Below, piece by piece: positions 51,106-61,677 of a DNA stretch of 64,000 bases. The notes under the pieces were generated by a model. The model searched no databases, was not told the origin of the DNA, and was given only the letters and a program-made list of their open reading frames with translations. The translations under genes and the position numbers were made by a program. Each line of letters starts with the position of its first letter. Within the stretch, counting starts at the first letter, position 1. Source of the stretch: Temnothorax longispinosus (lineage: Eukaryota > Arthropoda > Insecta > Hymenoptera > Formicidae); assembly GCF_030848805.1 (NCBI RefSeq), contig NC_092368.1, positions 8,254,122-8,318,121 of the forward strand. The letters are read 5' to 3'.

Positions 51106-53299
51106 CGCCTACCCTCTGCATGATGGGCATGCCCAAAATCCATTTCGATAAAACACTGTCGGTTAGTCCTCGGCCCCGCGTTAATCCACCAGTGCTCTTC
51201 ATGGACCTCATCAATGTTTGTTCAATGGTCATGTCGCTCCAGATTCCCGACCAAAATTTATCTGATCGCCTAATGGTGAAAAAGCCTTTTCGTACAAAAT
51301 TGCTGTACTCACGAAAATTCATATTTGATTGAAGTTGACGCATATCTTGTAAGTACAGTTGGCTTGACAAGGCGTAGTTGAAATGCCCAGTAGCGTGAAA
51401 AAATGGTAACATTTGTTCGATTGTTGACAAATGCAACTCCCAATTCCCTGTTCGCTCTGCCTCTATGAATTGTTTTGCTATCGTGACCATACGGAAATAT
51501 TGAATCCACAATTTAGCAGTGGGGCCGTTCAGTTCTAATTTCTCCAGGTGGATTTGAACTCGTGTCGATATTGTTGTGAATGGTTCTTGCTGCAGTTTCA
51601 ATTCACAATTTCCGTCGTCAAAATTTTCTAAAACGTCTTCTATTTCGATCCTCTCTTCCTCGGTGAACTCGATCATTCCCAAGATAATGCGACCTAAGGC
51701 TAAATGTGTCAATATATGTCCTCGGATGGCCCTCGCATACGCATGGCCAGTCATTATTTTGTCTACAGATATTGGAGCGTAAATGAGAGACAACAGTTCT
51801 TTCAAACCGCTACCAGACATTATGTATCCAATCGAGCCCAAAAAAGACATCAACATGTGGAATCCTCCAAGTCTTACGATTACCGATTTCAGTAAAGAAT
51901 CCGAACTGGATGAGACGATTTCACGAGCTTTCTGATACAGCGGTTGGTCGAAAGTTATAATGCATGTTTGTTGCCCCGCCTTTCTGCATTTTTCGGCTGC
52001 AGTGAGCAAGGTTGTATATACAGTATTGTAATCACTTGGAGGAGCATTAATGAATGGCAACGCAATTATGTCAGATATTAAATATTGTTTCGATGCTGTC
52101 ATCTCTTCCATGAAGCCATTCCATCCGCACAATCGAGGAAAGTCATTCATTTTACCATACATCCATAAAATATCTGATGCTCTTGGAATTATGGGATTGC
52201 TGTTTTCTATCTGTTTAACTTTAATTGTACGAAGTCCAGTTGCGGTAGTCTGTTTCTCAAAAGTTTGTATGGGAATCTGCCCGAAATTCCCAAGTACGGT
52301 TGTAGAAGGAACATCTGTTACCCGGAATATACCGCGTGAAGTTGTATATTTGACTTTGGGTGTAACGCACTGAATCATTCCCATTGAGTGAAATGTATTT
52401 AATCCATCAAGTGTACATACATTGACATCGGCATTGTCAGCAACAAATTGAAGAAAACCTGATTTTATGTCCATGTCGGGATGTAATACTGCCGATAATT
52501 GGAAGGTATCAACCTCGGCGTATGAAGCACAACAGCCTAATGCTGATAAAACATTGATCAGATTTTTAGAGTCATATCTGGAATGGAGGAAAGCTGCAAG
52601 CCCAACTTGTAAACAAGACAAAAATGACCGTGGTCTTGTCGCTGCTATTATTAAGTGTGCAATAGCCGTACATTGCCTTTGATATTTATCCCTGGATTTA
52701 CGCCTGTGTTTAAGAATGATTTCCTTCAGGAAAATTTTGAGCGTTTCTGGAACATCGTCTTCTGCAGTGTCTAAGAATTTTTCAGGATTTGGATAGTTAT
52801 CTGTATCATAAATTTTGGTCCTTATGTCTTCAGAAATTATGGCAGCTGCTGTTCGAACTATTCTCAATCTTTCGGCTGCTTCGTCATGTTTTTTATCCTG
52901 ATACCATGAATCTAGCAAAACTTGATGATTACGGAAACAAATAATTGGAGTACGTCCTACTAAACTAGTGATGACGATGTCTTCCCCATACTTTTCGGTT
53001 AATTTTTTCTTTATTGTTCCATCGCTGGGGGGGTTTTCGACGACACTGCTTAATTCCCGCAAAGAAAATTGACACTGATCTTTGTTTTTCTCTAAATACT
53101 CGTAGATACGATCCATAGCCGAAGATACATCTGGCTCAAGTGGTCGGCCCGTTTTGTTAGTGGAAGATCTCGTAGGCAAGCAAAATTTAGAGTAACATGG
53201 TCGATGATATTGAGCTCCCACTGTATATAAATCTATCCCCTCGATTCGCGACAGCACCTGAAGCAATATTGTGATGACATTGTGAACATTGCGTGGACA
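51032..53299 (-). pseudogene. Transposon protein, central part: probable DDE-type transposase core
   Basis: A frame of 744 codons, starting at a non-ATG position. Motifs that look conserved: YHRPCYSKF near the start, QFVADNADVNV, then TLDGLNTFHSMG (about 273-296), ITFDQPLYQKA (about 437-447) and RLGGFHMLMSFLGSIG then GSGLKELL (about 465-492). An RNase H-like triad of D277 or D280, D440 and E490 is my guess. I recall the RLGGFH-MSFLGSIG motif from large uncharacterised invertebrate proteins. The frame continues upstream without ATG to 53299, where a foldback insertion cuts it, and shifts frame near 51100. Confidence 0.72.
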
Positions 53300-54243
53300 A
53301 AAGTGGAAGATTCGATTGTACAGTGAGAAAGTTTTCTGATATTAATTTCTATCTTCAGTATGCGTATGTTTCATATTTATTACGTAAGACTTATAAATAC
53401 CTTTCGTTCAACACATACGTATTTTTTCAATTTGTTAAATCATGGATTGAAGTGAGAAAATTAGTTCATGAAAAAAAGTGTATATTTTTTTACTATACGA
53501 GCTATAATGAATACAATAATTAATTTTTTTCAAAAGTAGATTTTGTATGAAGTTTATTAAATTAATATTTCTTAAAACGTATTTCGCTATAACTCTGTGA
53601 TATTTATACGAAATGTTTTGAAATTGCATTTGCCGATTTATTAATTAATGTTATATATTTCGTAACAAATTTCAACAAACATTTTTTATATTTATTATAT
53701 ATGTATTACATATATAATAAATATAAAAGTATAAATATAATATAATATAATATAATAAAATGTAATAATTAATGCATGTGTATAGTAAATAGTGTATATT
53801 GATCGATTGCATCTCAGAAGTACGTTTCATTGTATTTTTTCGCAAGTTTTTTCTAATCATTGAGTATAAACGAAAATTTGTTACGAAATATATAACATTA
53901 ATTAATAAATCGGCAAATGTAATTTCAAAACATTTCATATAAATGTCAGAGTTATAGCGAAATGTTTGAAGAAATATTGATTTAATAATCATTCATACAA
54001 AATCTACTTTTGAAAAAAATTTATAATTGTATTCATTACAGCTCGTATATTTAAAAAAAATACACTTTTTTCCATGAACTAATTTTCTCACTTCAATCCA
54101 TGATTTAACAAATTGAAAAAAACGTATGTTGAACGAAAGGTATATCTATAAGTCTTACGTAATAAATATAAAACATACGCATACTAAAGATAGAAATTAT
54201 TATCAGAAAACTTTCGCACTCTACAATCGAATCTCCCACTTTT
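53300..54243. mobile_element. Foldback element inserted in the transposon gene
   Basis: The ends CAAAAGTGG-AGATTCGATTG are inverted, and the mirror similarity runs nearly to the centre (for example GTATGTTGAACGAAAGG against its complement near 53400, and ATATATTTCGTAACAAA near 53650 and 53880). The central part is TATAA-rich. About 0.94 kb. It separates the zinc-like N-terminal exon from the core frame. I find no clear target duplication. Confidence 0.75.
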
Positions 54244-54959
54244 GATAGCAACTGTACACGGCATCAAGCTCAAGAAAATCAGTATGTAAATTATTATAGC
54301 AAACGTTTACCTGCTCACTCCAATCATCATCGTTTTTTTTAGCAGCTTTGATGATGCCTTTCTTCCCATTTGCGTTGCGAATCTTATAAATTTCGATTCG
54401 TTTTCCGAAAGGTTTCTTGCGCTCTTTTGCCAAAAATTCCTCCGTTATTTCTTCGGCGCAAAATAAACATTTTGTCCTGAAGTTGAACGGCTGTGGTGGT
54501 AACGGTGGATTGTCCTCTGGGTCAGGAATTACTTCACGCGGTCTTTTAAGAAATGTATTAATGCTTTTCTCGTTGGTGTACAGCTTTCTACATTTTTGAT
54601 GCACTCTCACATTTTTCAGTCCGACAATAAGAGCTGCCTTCCCGTCCTGTCTTTTTTCACTACTATTAATTAAAGAACTGATACCTATAATGATTTTTTA
54701 ATATATTTAACGCAAAATATTTTTTGAAGATACATTAGTATATTTTAATTTTAAAATTATTTCGTAATGTCTTAGGCTGGGGCTACACTATTCGCGTTTT
54801 CGCGAATCGGATTCGCGAAAACGCGAATAGTGTAGCCCCAGCCTCTTATAGATTTGAGAAATTTTTATTTACTTAACTGATACCTTTTTCTTTAACGTTG
54901 TCAATAGCTCCACTTTGTAAATCTTTATCACAAATAAAACAAACATTTTCGTTTTCCAT
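54244..54959 (-). pseudogene. Transposon protein, N-terminal exons with Cys motifs
   Basis: Exon 1 (54959-54884) encodes MENENVCFICDKDLQSG and on to KEKG. After a 199-nt intron, exon 2 (54684-54244) continues ISSLINSSEKRQDGKAALIV, a VHQKCRKLYTN stretch, then a proline-rich run and CLFCAEEITEEF. The C-x2-C pairs with later His/Cys suggest zinc-binding modules at the protein's start. The frame is cut at about 54243 by the foldback element. It must splice, because exon 1 runs into a stop within the intron. Confidence 0.65.
54685..54883 (-). other. Putative intron flanked by 11-bp direct repeats, with a perfect hairpin
   Basis: AACTGATACCT occurs at 54676-54686 and 54875-54885. On the minus strand the repeat supplies the donor (AAG|GTATCAG) and the first exon bases after the acceptor (TATAG|GTATCAG). 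Inside lies a palindrome, 54774-54844, with 35-bp arms around one base (AGGCTGGGGCTACACTATTC start). Removing the segment restores a continuous frame. This looks like a small transposon whose target duplication created splice sites. Confidence 0.65.
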
Positions 54960-55206
54960 AATTAATTTATAAGCACGATGCTGTCAAACGATGCTACTCG
55001 TGTAACGTTTTCTTACGTGAATAAGAAACAACAAGAAAGGTCAGAAAATAAGCCGAAAATGTGTACCGTTAAAATAGGAGAAATGATATAAGAAAAGTCC
55101 GCGTACTTTTCTATTGTCACGCACCACAACAACACCAAAAACTAAAGCCTCATACACAAGTGCGAAGCAACCATCGGGGCCTCGATCATAGTATTGAGCA
55201 TGTAAC
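54960..55206. promoter_or_regulatory. 5' flank of the transposon gene
   Basis: Region between the first ATG (54959) and the inner end of the right terminal repeat. A promoter for the leftward gene should lie here. I see no clear TATA box. Some coding-like minus-strand text is short and unconvincing. Confidence 0.3.
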
Positions 55207-56059
55207 GTATATATTTGATTTAAATATTTTGCGTGACAGGTAGAAGGTTGCAAATTCGACATTATGTGTAAATGTATTTTTAATTTGTTTCCCTGGATTT
55301 GCAACACTTTTGCATTAATTTTGTAACACAAAATTAGTCATTAATAAGTTGCAATAATTTGCGTAACTAGTAAAGGGTTGCAAATTTATATTCGGATAAA
55401 GGAAAACATTTGAAGCACTCCGTAAAATTTGCAAAACTTTTGCAATTTTTTCACGCTTGTACAAAGTGCAAAATAATAATTGTTGCTAATTTTTCAAGGT
55501 TGTGGACCTTGTCCGAGGTTGCAAACTTAATAGCTTGTGACGAAAAATAATCTCAACGTTTGCAACCAATTTGCAAAACTTTTGCAATTTTTTTGGCAAA
55601 ATTACGACCAAATAAACAATTGTTCCATCATTGATTTAAAAAAAATATGTTGCGTGTAACATAGAAGGTTGCAAATTGGTACAGCTGTTCGGAGTAGTTG
55701 TAAAAGTTATTCTATCAGTTTGCAGCACTTTTGCAATTTTTTCCTCCAAATTACAAACAAAAACGTTATTTTACAATAAATTTTAATGTTGCGCGTCTCG
55801 AAATAGGTTGCAAATCTAACACATTGTGGAAAATATTACAATAGACATTGCTTTAAGTTTGCAGGACTTTTGCAATTTTTTTCGCAAAGTTATAATAAAT
55901 TAACATTCTTTTGCAATATTTAACATGTTCCGGACCTCGGGGATGGTTGCAAAATAAGATTTATTGTTATTTCAACTCACCCAATATTCCATCAAAATTT
56001 GAAAACTTTTGTAATTAAAGTTAAATTTTCGAATTTTTGTGTCTTTATTGACTGGCCTA
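55207..56059. repeat. Right terminal inverted repeat with iterated units
   Basis: Mirror of 47971-48825, with the same TTTGCAACC / GCAAAAGT units in inverse order. Differences are scattered base changes and short indels, for example around the tip (TTTTTGTGTCTTTATTGACT against GACAATCAATT). Confidence 0.85.
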
Positions 56060-56062
56060 CAA

Positions 56063-57010
56063 GAAGCGATCGAGAGCGGCAGAAAAGATAAAGGCGGATG
56101 CGCAACACGCGTATTCGCAATGTGTGCGACGGATAAACGGCGAGATCGAGAGATCGAAGGAAAGGGATCGATAGAGCGAGGTAAACATGCAAGAAACGCA
56201 CGTGGTGGCAGTAGAGCGGGCGAGCTGTGAAACGAAGCGAGCGGTAGTAGAAAGTAAGCGGTGATTATTGAAAGAATTGTTTGCGGAAGGATCAAAGGTA
56301 AAGGTAGAGGTGAAAGAGATAAGCGTGATAAGGCGGAGGGAGGGGGGCGGGAGAGAAAGCAGAGTAAGGGAAAGGAGAGTAATTAATTGTGTGTGTTACA
56401 GATAACCAAAGAAAGATGGAATGCAGAGGGAACATAATAATAGAGAAGGAGGCGGTGGAAAAAATAGTGGAAGAGAAAGTATGGAAGATGATAAAGGAAG
56501 TTAAGGAGGAATGTAAAACAAGAGAAAAGGAGATGAAGGAGTAGGTAGGGAGATTGAAAAGAAAGATGGATAGGATGGAACAGAGCGGGGGCAAAAGGAA
56601 GAGAAATGATAGTGAAGAGAGTAAGGGTAAGATTGGTAAAAGGAAATGGTGGGCGGAGGAGTCTGAAAAAAGCGACAACGAGAAGAAAAGGAAGAATGTG
56701 ATAATAAGGATTGAGAAAGAGAGATAGGAAGGAGAGGAATCAAATTGGGAGAAGGTGAAGGAATTGTTTGCGGATGGATTAAAGGTGAAAGTGGAGGTAA
56801 AAGAGGTAAGTGTGATAGGACAGAGAGGGGACTGGATGACGATATTAGTAAAAATGAGGAGTGAGGAGGATAAGTGGAAGGTTTTGGAGGCAAGGAAAAA
56901 GGAAGGGAGTAGATTAAGGGTGAAAATGGACGAGCATTAATAGGTGGAGACGAGGGTAAGAGAAAAAGAGGAGAAAGAATGGAGAGAGGAGGAAAGCGGG
57001 AGTTGAAAGA
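56063..57010 (+). pseudogene. LINE ORF1 remnant, Glu/Lys-rich
   Basis: Pieces of frames on the plus strand read like the coiled-coil and RRM-like parts of LINE ORF1 proteins: VEKIVEEKVWKMIKEVKEE around 56452-56510, KRKRNDSEESKGKIGKRKWW near 56595-56660, NVIIRIEKER and then VKELFADGLKVKVEVKEVSV with WMTILVKMRSEEDKWKVLEA to a stop at 56940. An earlier, diverged duplicate of the KELFAEGSKVKVEVKEISV text lies near 56275-56320. Several stops and shifts interrupt it. The family is not identified. Confidence 0.6.
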
Positions 57011-58977
57011 GGACTGAGGAGGACGAGATTACGAAAAGGATAGAGGAGAGTCTGTTGATGGAGTCGGGTGAAGAGGAAGATGATAGGAAAAAAAAAGTAA
57101 GGACAGTGAAAGAAGAAAGGAGGGCGCCGAGCGCAGGGTGGGAGAGAGCCGGATAAAAGCGAAGAAGCCCACCAGGGAGGAGGAAGTCATCAGAAAGATG
57201 CGGATCTGGAGGAAACGGAAGGAGAGTGACAGAAGGGTGCCTGTTTGAAATACCGCGCTGTATTGATATAGAGACAGTGGTTTGCTGCCATCTGTCGTAG
57301 TTGTCGAGTTCGTGAAAAGTTCTAGCGGGACCAATGTGGGCCCATAGTAGCGGAGAATGCGTGGCGCGCGCGCTGCGGCGCAACCATGCGGCGATGTAGC
57401 GCCACCCGACTTCCGGCTTCTTTGCGGAAGCGAGATTGTTCTCGAGCGAGCGAGATTGTTTTCGAGCGAGCGTACGTCCATTACGCATCGGTATCTTGTC
57501 GTGATAAGTCACGCGAATCGAATCAAACGGATTCTCTGTATTTTGCTGTTGTCGAGTTACGTAAACGTATTCATTGATTTTGTCTACCGGTTCAAAATTA
57601 TTCTCGGTAGTAATTCTTCAAGAGGAGACATATATAGATGCTAAACGACGCCTACGAATACGAAACGAACGGAGAGGAAAGGCATCCGCCGTTCGTATTG
57701 CAAGGAGTAGATGGCCGCCATTGCAACCGAGCTGAGGGACGGTGGCAATACTAGAGGCCGTGAATTATGTATATTCTGCTTGATACTAAGGTCGAAGTCC
57801 TCCAGTACGGAGAATACTTCCACAAAAAGTGGAAGTCCTGACAAAGGTAACTCTCGTTGTTCTGAATAAAAGAATCATTGATCACTTGGAGTTGCTAAGG
57901 TGCGTTAGCTGAATGGCGATCTTTGATTGGAGAACATTCGAGAGCCTTCATTATTTTGGATGGAGATCCTACGAAATGTAGCCCTTGAAATTGTCGGGCA
58001 TTTCGATCCCATCCCCGAGCCTACGCGATATTATCGGTGAGGCCGGACGAGAAGCTTCCTTCTCATTGCTTGAGTACTTAAAGTACTATATTAAATGGTT
58101 GCAACCACGCGTTAATTTAACTTCTCGTATATCAGTAAAGAGCTCTACCTTTTGTAAATATTACTTTTCGTGCTGTGTCAAATTGCGTTAATTATTCAAA
58201 GTAAAAACGATACTATTTAATACGATTTCTCATTGTCAGTAAAGATCTTACGGGCGCATTGCGAATGTTATTTAATTAGAATTAACTACTCGACTTCTAG
58301 CGATCTTTCTTTTCAATTTTGATTTATTGTGAATACGATGTTGCTCAGTTGCAATATGTGACATGTTCTCTATAAGTTCTATATTATCTTGTTTGATTTT
58401 ATGGATTAATGCGTTTATTTGATACGAATTAATTGTGTCTTCGACTAAAAATTAATGCTCGTGGCAATTATAGTTTATAATAAAACTTTCTTATTAACCT
58501 GCTATTTATGAATAATTAGAATTATTTCTTCATGAACTGTGATTTTACGTTTATTTAGAATCAGTTTATTAATCAGAGATACGCATTATTCCATCAATAA
58601 TATATATTCGTTTCTTGTGATTTATGATTGGATTTATGGTTTGTCTTTTCACATTGATTAAATCAATGGTCACTTCAATTTTTTGAGATATTCATTATTT
58701 CAGGACACATTTTAATTTGCATAAATGGTTGCATGAAATGTGATACTTTCTTATTAAAATCTTATTTTTTTTTTCATTGAAGACATTGAAATAAATACTT
58801 GTTCTTAAAAACTTGACACTATTTAAAGTGAATTGGCCGTTAATAACTTTATGTATTCTGATTGATTAATTAATATGCAATAATTTCTTTATGTGACTTC
58901 TGATTTATATGCTTTATGACTTTATGTGATTTCTGATATTTGTGAACTCTTATTTATGATTTATGCGAATTCTTACG
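57011..58977. other. Interval before the BEL/Pao element, probably including its 5' LTR
   Basis: 57240-57640 is GC-richer with GCGAGCGAGATTGTT repeats (57429-57465). 58200-58977 is AT-rich with ATTTATGATTT phrases. The 5' LTR of the BEL/Pao element must end at 59122, but I cannot fix its start: the 3' LTR is truncated and gives only 145 bp for comparison. No gene was recognised. Confidence 0.4.
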
Positions 58978-59122
58978 TATTTAATTATACATCGAAAGAC
59001 TTAATAACTTATCAAAGATTATACTGTGCGATAAATATATCAACTAAACTTTATCAAATTACATTGAATGTTGCTTCCTTAACATCTCTCTCTTAGCTTA
59101 CGTTCCTTTCGGAGCGTGTACA
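58978..59122 (+). repeat. 3' end of the BEL/Pao 5' LTR
   Basis: 145 bp almost identical to 63156-63300 (only a few mismatches), both ending CGGAGCGTGTACA. In the left copy it is followed by a likely primer-binding site, so it is the end of the 5' LTR. The LTR start is not determined. Confidence 0.82.
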
Positions 59123-59127
59123 TTTTT

Positions 59128-59147
59128 TGGTCCTTCGAGCCGGATAA
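59128..59147 (+). other. Primer-binding site of the BEL/Pao element
   Basis: TGGTCCTTCGAGCCGGATAA lies a few bases after the LTR end. This kind of CCTTCGAGCCGGAT sequence is typical of BEL/Pao primer-binding sites. The exact tRNA was not determined. Confidence 0.65.
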
Positions 59148-59326
59148 ATAAGAAGCAGTTAAAGATAAATAGTCTGAGTTAATTAAAGTCTCGGATGTAC
59201 AGCCGGATGGTGTTAAGGATGCATAAAACGATAGTACGAAAATTGTAAAGAGCTTTTCACGGAATAATACTTTCAATTCAACTCGGGCTTCATACTTTAA
59301 AAATGCGCGTTTAGCATATAGCGAAT

Positions 59327-59692
59327 AAACTTGAGCAGCTTTTAGCGCTCAGTATAAACATTACGGATGCATACGATATTTTCATTGGAATAGGACTAAC
59401 GAATATTTCTAATCAGAATATTCAGCTGCAACTTTCGGAACTAAGAAAGATTTGTAATCAATTTCACATTGTTCATACCGCAGTAACAATCTCAATACCG
59501 AAACTTTCAGTCGAGGAACAACGCGAAATACAAAATCATTTCTACTTTACAGAAAATGTTTACGATACGACCAAAGAGGTTTATTTGAACTCGCTCGAAA
59601 GATTCACTTCGTTGTTGGAACGATATCCGGGTTCTGCCACAAACATTTCGTCAAATCCGTCAACTCCGGTTCCATCACGTCAAATCAGTTAA
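59327..59692 (+). pseudogene. BEL/Pao gag, N-terminal part
   Basis: A frame without ATG reads KLEQLLALSINITDAYDIFI, LRKICNQFHIVHTAVTI and EIQNHFYFTENVYDTTKEVY, a helical gag N-terminus, then stops at 59690. The gag continues in another frame from about 59740. The join carries a short imperfect repeat (TCCATCA-CGTCAAATCAGT, 59670-59730), which probably caused the shift. Confidence 0.6.
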
Positions 59693-59751
59693 TTTCTGTT
59701 CCATCAACGTCAAATCAGTCAAATTCGGTTCCCTCAACGTCGAGTCAATCA

Positions 59752-60735
59752 GTGTCTCTTCCTAGTGCTGGGCTGACCTATCTTCCAAATGCAAAGTTGC
59801 CCTTCATAAAAATTCCTCAGTTCGACGGAAATGCAGAGAAATGGCTTACGTTTAAAAATCTTTTTTATTCAATGATAGTTACAAGCCCTACGCTATCTGC
59901 TGTTGAAAAACTGCAGTATTTGAAAACTCATTTATCGGGTTCAGCGTTCAATTTAGTTCAGCATACGGCGTTAACAACGGAGAATTTTCAGAAGACATGG
60001 GATGCTCTTATAGAATTCTATGAAAACACGCGATTATTAATAAACTCAACGCTTCAATCCTTATTAAATATAAAACGCGTTACAAAAGAATCAGGCACGG
60101 AGCTACAGCAATTGTATTCAGAGGTCATGCAATTATATCGGATTTTTGAAATGTTAGAATGTCCAATCGAACATTGGGATCATATTTTGATTTTCATTTG
60201 CACTCAGAAATTAGATTTAGAATCAAGTAAATTGTGGGAAGCTCATTTAGGTTCCAGTAGAAAAGCTCCTTCATGGAAACAGTTTTGTGAATTTTTATTC
60301 GCACGAATGTCGTCGTTACAGTCCTTTAAAAGTTCTCAGCAGAAACGGAGTTTGCAATCAACGAAACAGTTTTCAGCAAAGGTTCATCATCAAGGCAAAT
60401 CTATCGATGCGTCGTTTAATCAGAAAGGAGGTTGTATTTTGTGTAAAGAAAGGCATTTCATATCCTTTTGCCCTAGATACGTGTCAAAGACGACACAGCA
60501 AAAATTAGCATTCGTATCCACACATAAGCTTTGCTATAATTGCTTAGGACTACACCGGGTCTCTCAATGTAGAATCACTAAACGTTGCCAGAAGTGCGGT
60601 CGCAAACACCACACTTCAATTCATTCAGCGGATTTCTCCAAATCCAAGGGAAAGGAGAATAATAATAACAGACAGGAACCCTCTTCCGATACTTCATCAA
60701 AACAGAATGCCTTAGGTTTTACATTCTCATCATGA
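59752..60735 (+). pseudogene. BEL/Pao gag (DUF1759 and zinc knuckles)
   Basis: 327 codons. LPFIKIPQFDGNAEKWLTFK starts the DUF1759-type gag core and YLKTHLSGSAFNLVQ follows, both BEL/Pao hallmarks. The Cys-rich end has CILCKERHFISFC, KLCYNCLGLHRVSQC and KRCQKCGRKHHTSIH, three knuckle-like motifs at about nt 60430-60630. It forms the particle core that packages the RNA. The frame stops at 60735, and the protease domain lies in another frame at 60761. Confidence 0.82.
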
Positions 60736-60760
60736 CGAGTCGATAGGATCGTCAATTCTA

Positions 60761-61629
60761 TTGGCGACGGCTAGAGTTTTGGTTAATTCTACAACAGGTC
60801 AATCCAGAAAATTGAGAGCACTCGTAGATCAGGGTTCAGAGGTGGCAATTATAACGGAGAGAGTTGTTCAACAATTTAATTTACATAGAGCAAATTCCGC
60901 AGTTTTGTTGACAGGGATTGGTGCGAACAATAACAAGACCAAAGGGATTACCTCGTTTTTGCTTAAACCACACTTTTCATCAGAGTTTGAAGTTCACAAG
61001 CTTATATTTTACCGAAATTGACTTCGTCTATTCCTTCTCTCTCACATAATAAGGATAAATGGGATCATTTGAATAATCTAGAATTAGCTGATCCACACTT
61101 TCATAAAAAAGGAAAAATCGACTTAATAATCGGTGCTGATATATACATCAGTCAAATTATAAAAGACGGAATCATTAAAGGAGAACCTGACACTCCTATA
61201 GCTCAAGCCACAAGGCTAGGTTGGATCGTTTCAAGGGTAACAAGTCCTCGCAATCCTAGAGTTCAAGGTTATCATGTCTCAGTCACTGATGATCTTCACG
61301 ATCTTCTTAAGCGTTTTCGGGAAACAGAAGAAATTTCAACTACTGCTAAGACATTAACAAAAGATAAACAAGACTGTGAAGACCATTTTAAAGCTAATCA
61401 TTCTCGCGACGTTAATGGTCGATACATTGTTAAACTTTCATTCAAAGATTCACCAAACAAACTTGGAGACTCAAAGGTTAAAGCTATTCGGATAATGACT
61501 AATTTACGTCAAAGATTTTCTAACAACGAGTCTCACGCGAAATTATACGAAAACTTTATTGAAGAATATGAAAATTTAAATCACATGAAAAGAGTAAAGA
61601 ACACACGGGATGAACCAAAGAACGTTTAA
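60761..61629 (+). pseudogene. BEL/Pao aspartic protease region
   Basis: 60761-61021 holds the retropepsin start RALVDQGSEVAIITERV (Asp-x-Gly pattern with Gln inserted: DQGS). A frame change near 61020 leads to 61018-61629, with KIDLIIGADIY and GWIVSRV, the C-terminal half of the DUF1758-type protease, then a helical linker towards the RT. Two frameshifts and the altered active-site motif suggest decay. Confidence 0.78.
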
Positions 61630-61677
61630 CATCTGCCTCACCACGGGGTTTACCGGGAACATAGTCTGAGCACAAAA

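Larger units (their letters stand above)
47971..56059. mobile_element. 8.1-kb DNA transposon with XPG-like nuclease (Academ-like?)
   Basis: The ends TAGGCCAGTC and GACTGGCCTA are perfect inverted termini. Terminal inverted repeats of about 850 bp extend to 48825 on the left and from 55207 on the right. A 3-bp repeat, CAA, flanks it (47968-47970 and 56060-56062). If the tip is one step further in, a TA duplication is the alternative. Inside, one leftward gene encodes a zinc-finger-like N-terminus, a long transposase-like core, an XPG/FEN1-type nuclease and a CXC cluster. XPG nuclease plus a 3-bp duplication suggests the Academ superfamily. That is from memory and untested. The gene is broken by a frameshift (about 51100) and a foldback insertion (53300-54243). 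Confidence 0.78.

Noticed and set aside
47971..56059. Polinton or Maverick identity for the 8.1-kb element
   Set aside because: No polymerase, integrase, ATPase or capsid gene is present. The tips are TAGGCC and the flank is 3 bp, not 6.
55972..56893. Minus-strand frames of 107-130 codons rich in Ser, Leu and Pro
   Set aside because: Same reason: antisense shadows of a purine-rich remnant and of the transposon's terminal repeat.
57029..57512. Minus-strand frames of 150-191 codons
   Set aside because: They are antisense to the A/G-rich LINE ORF1 remnant. Ser/Leu/Pro-rich composition is the expected shadow.
58165..58180. Start of the BEL/Pao 5' LTR at a TGTGTC preceded by GTGC
   Set aside because: GTGC also follows the 3' LTR at 63301, but that is only 4 bases. 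BEL elements normally duplicate about 5, and nothing else supports this point.
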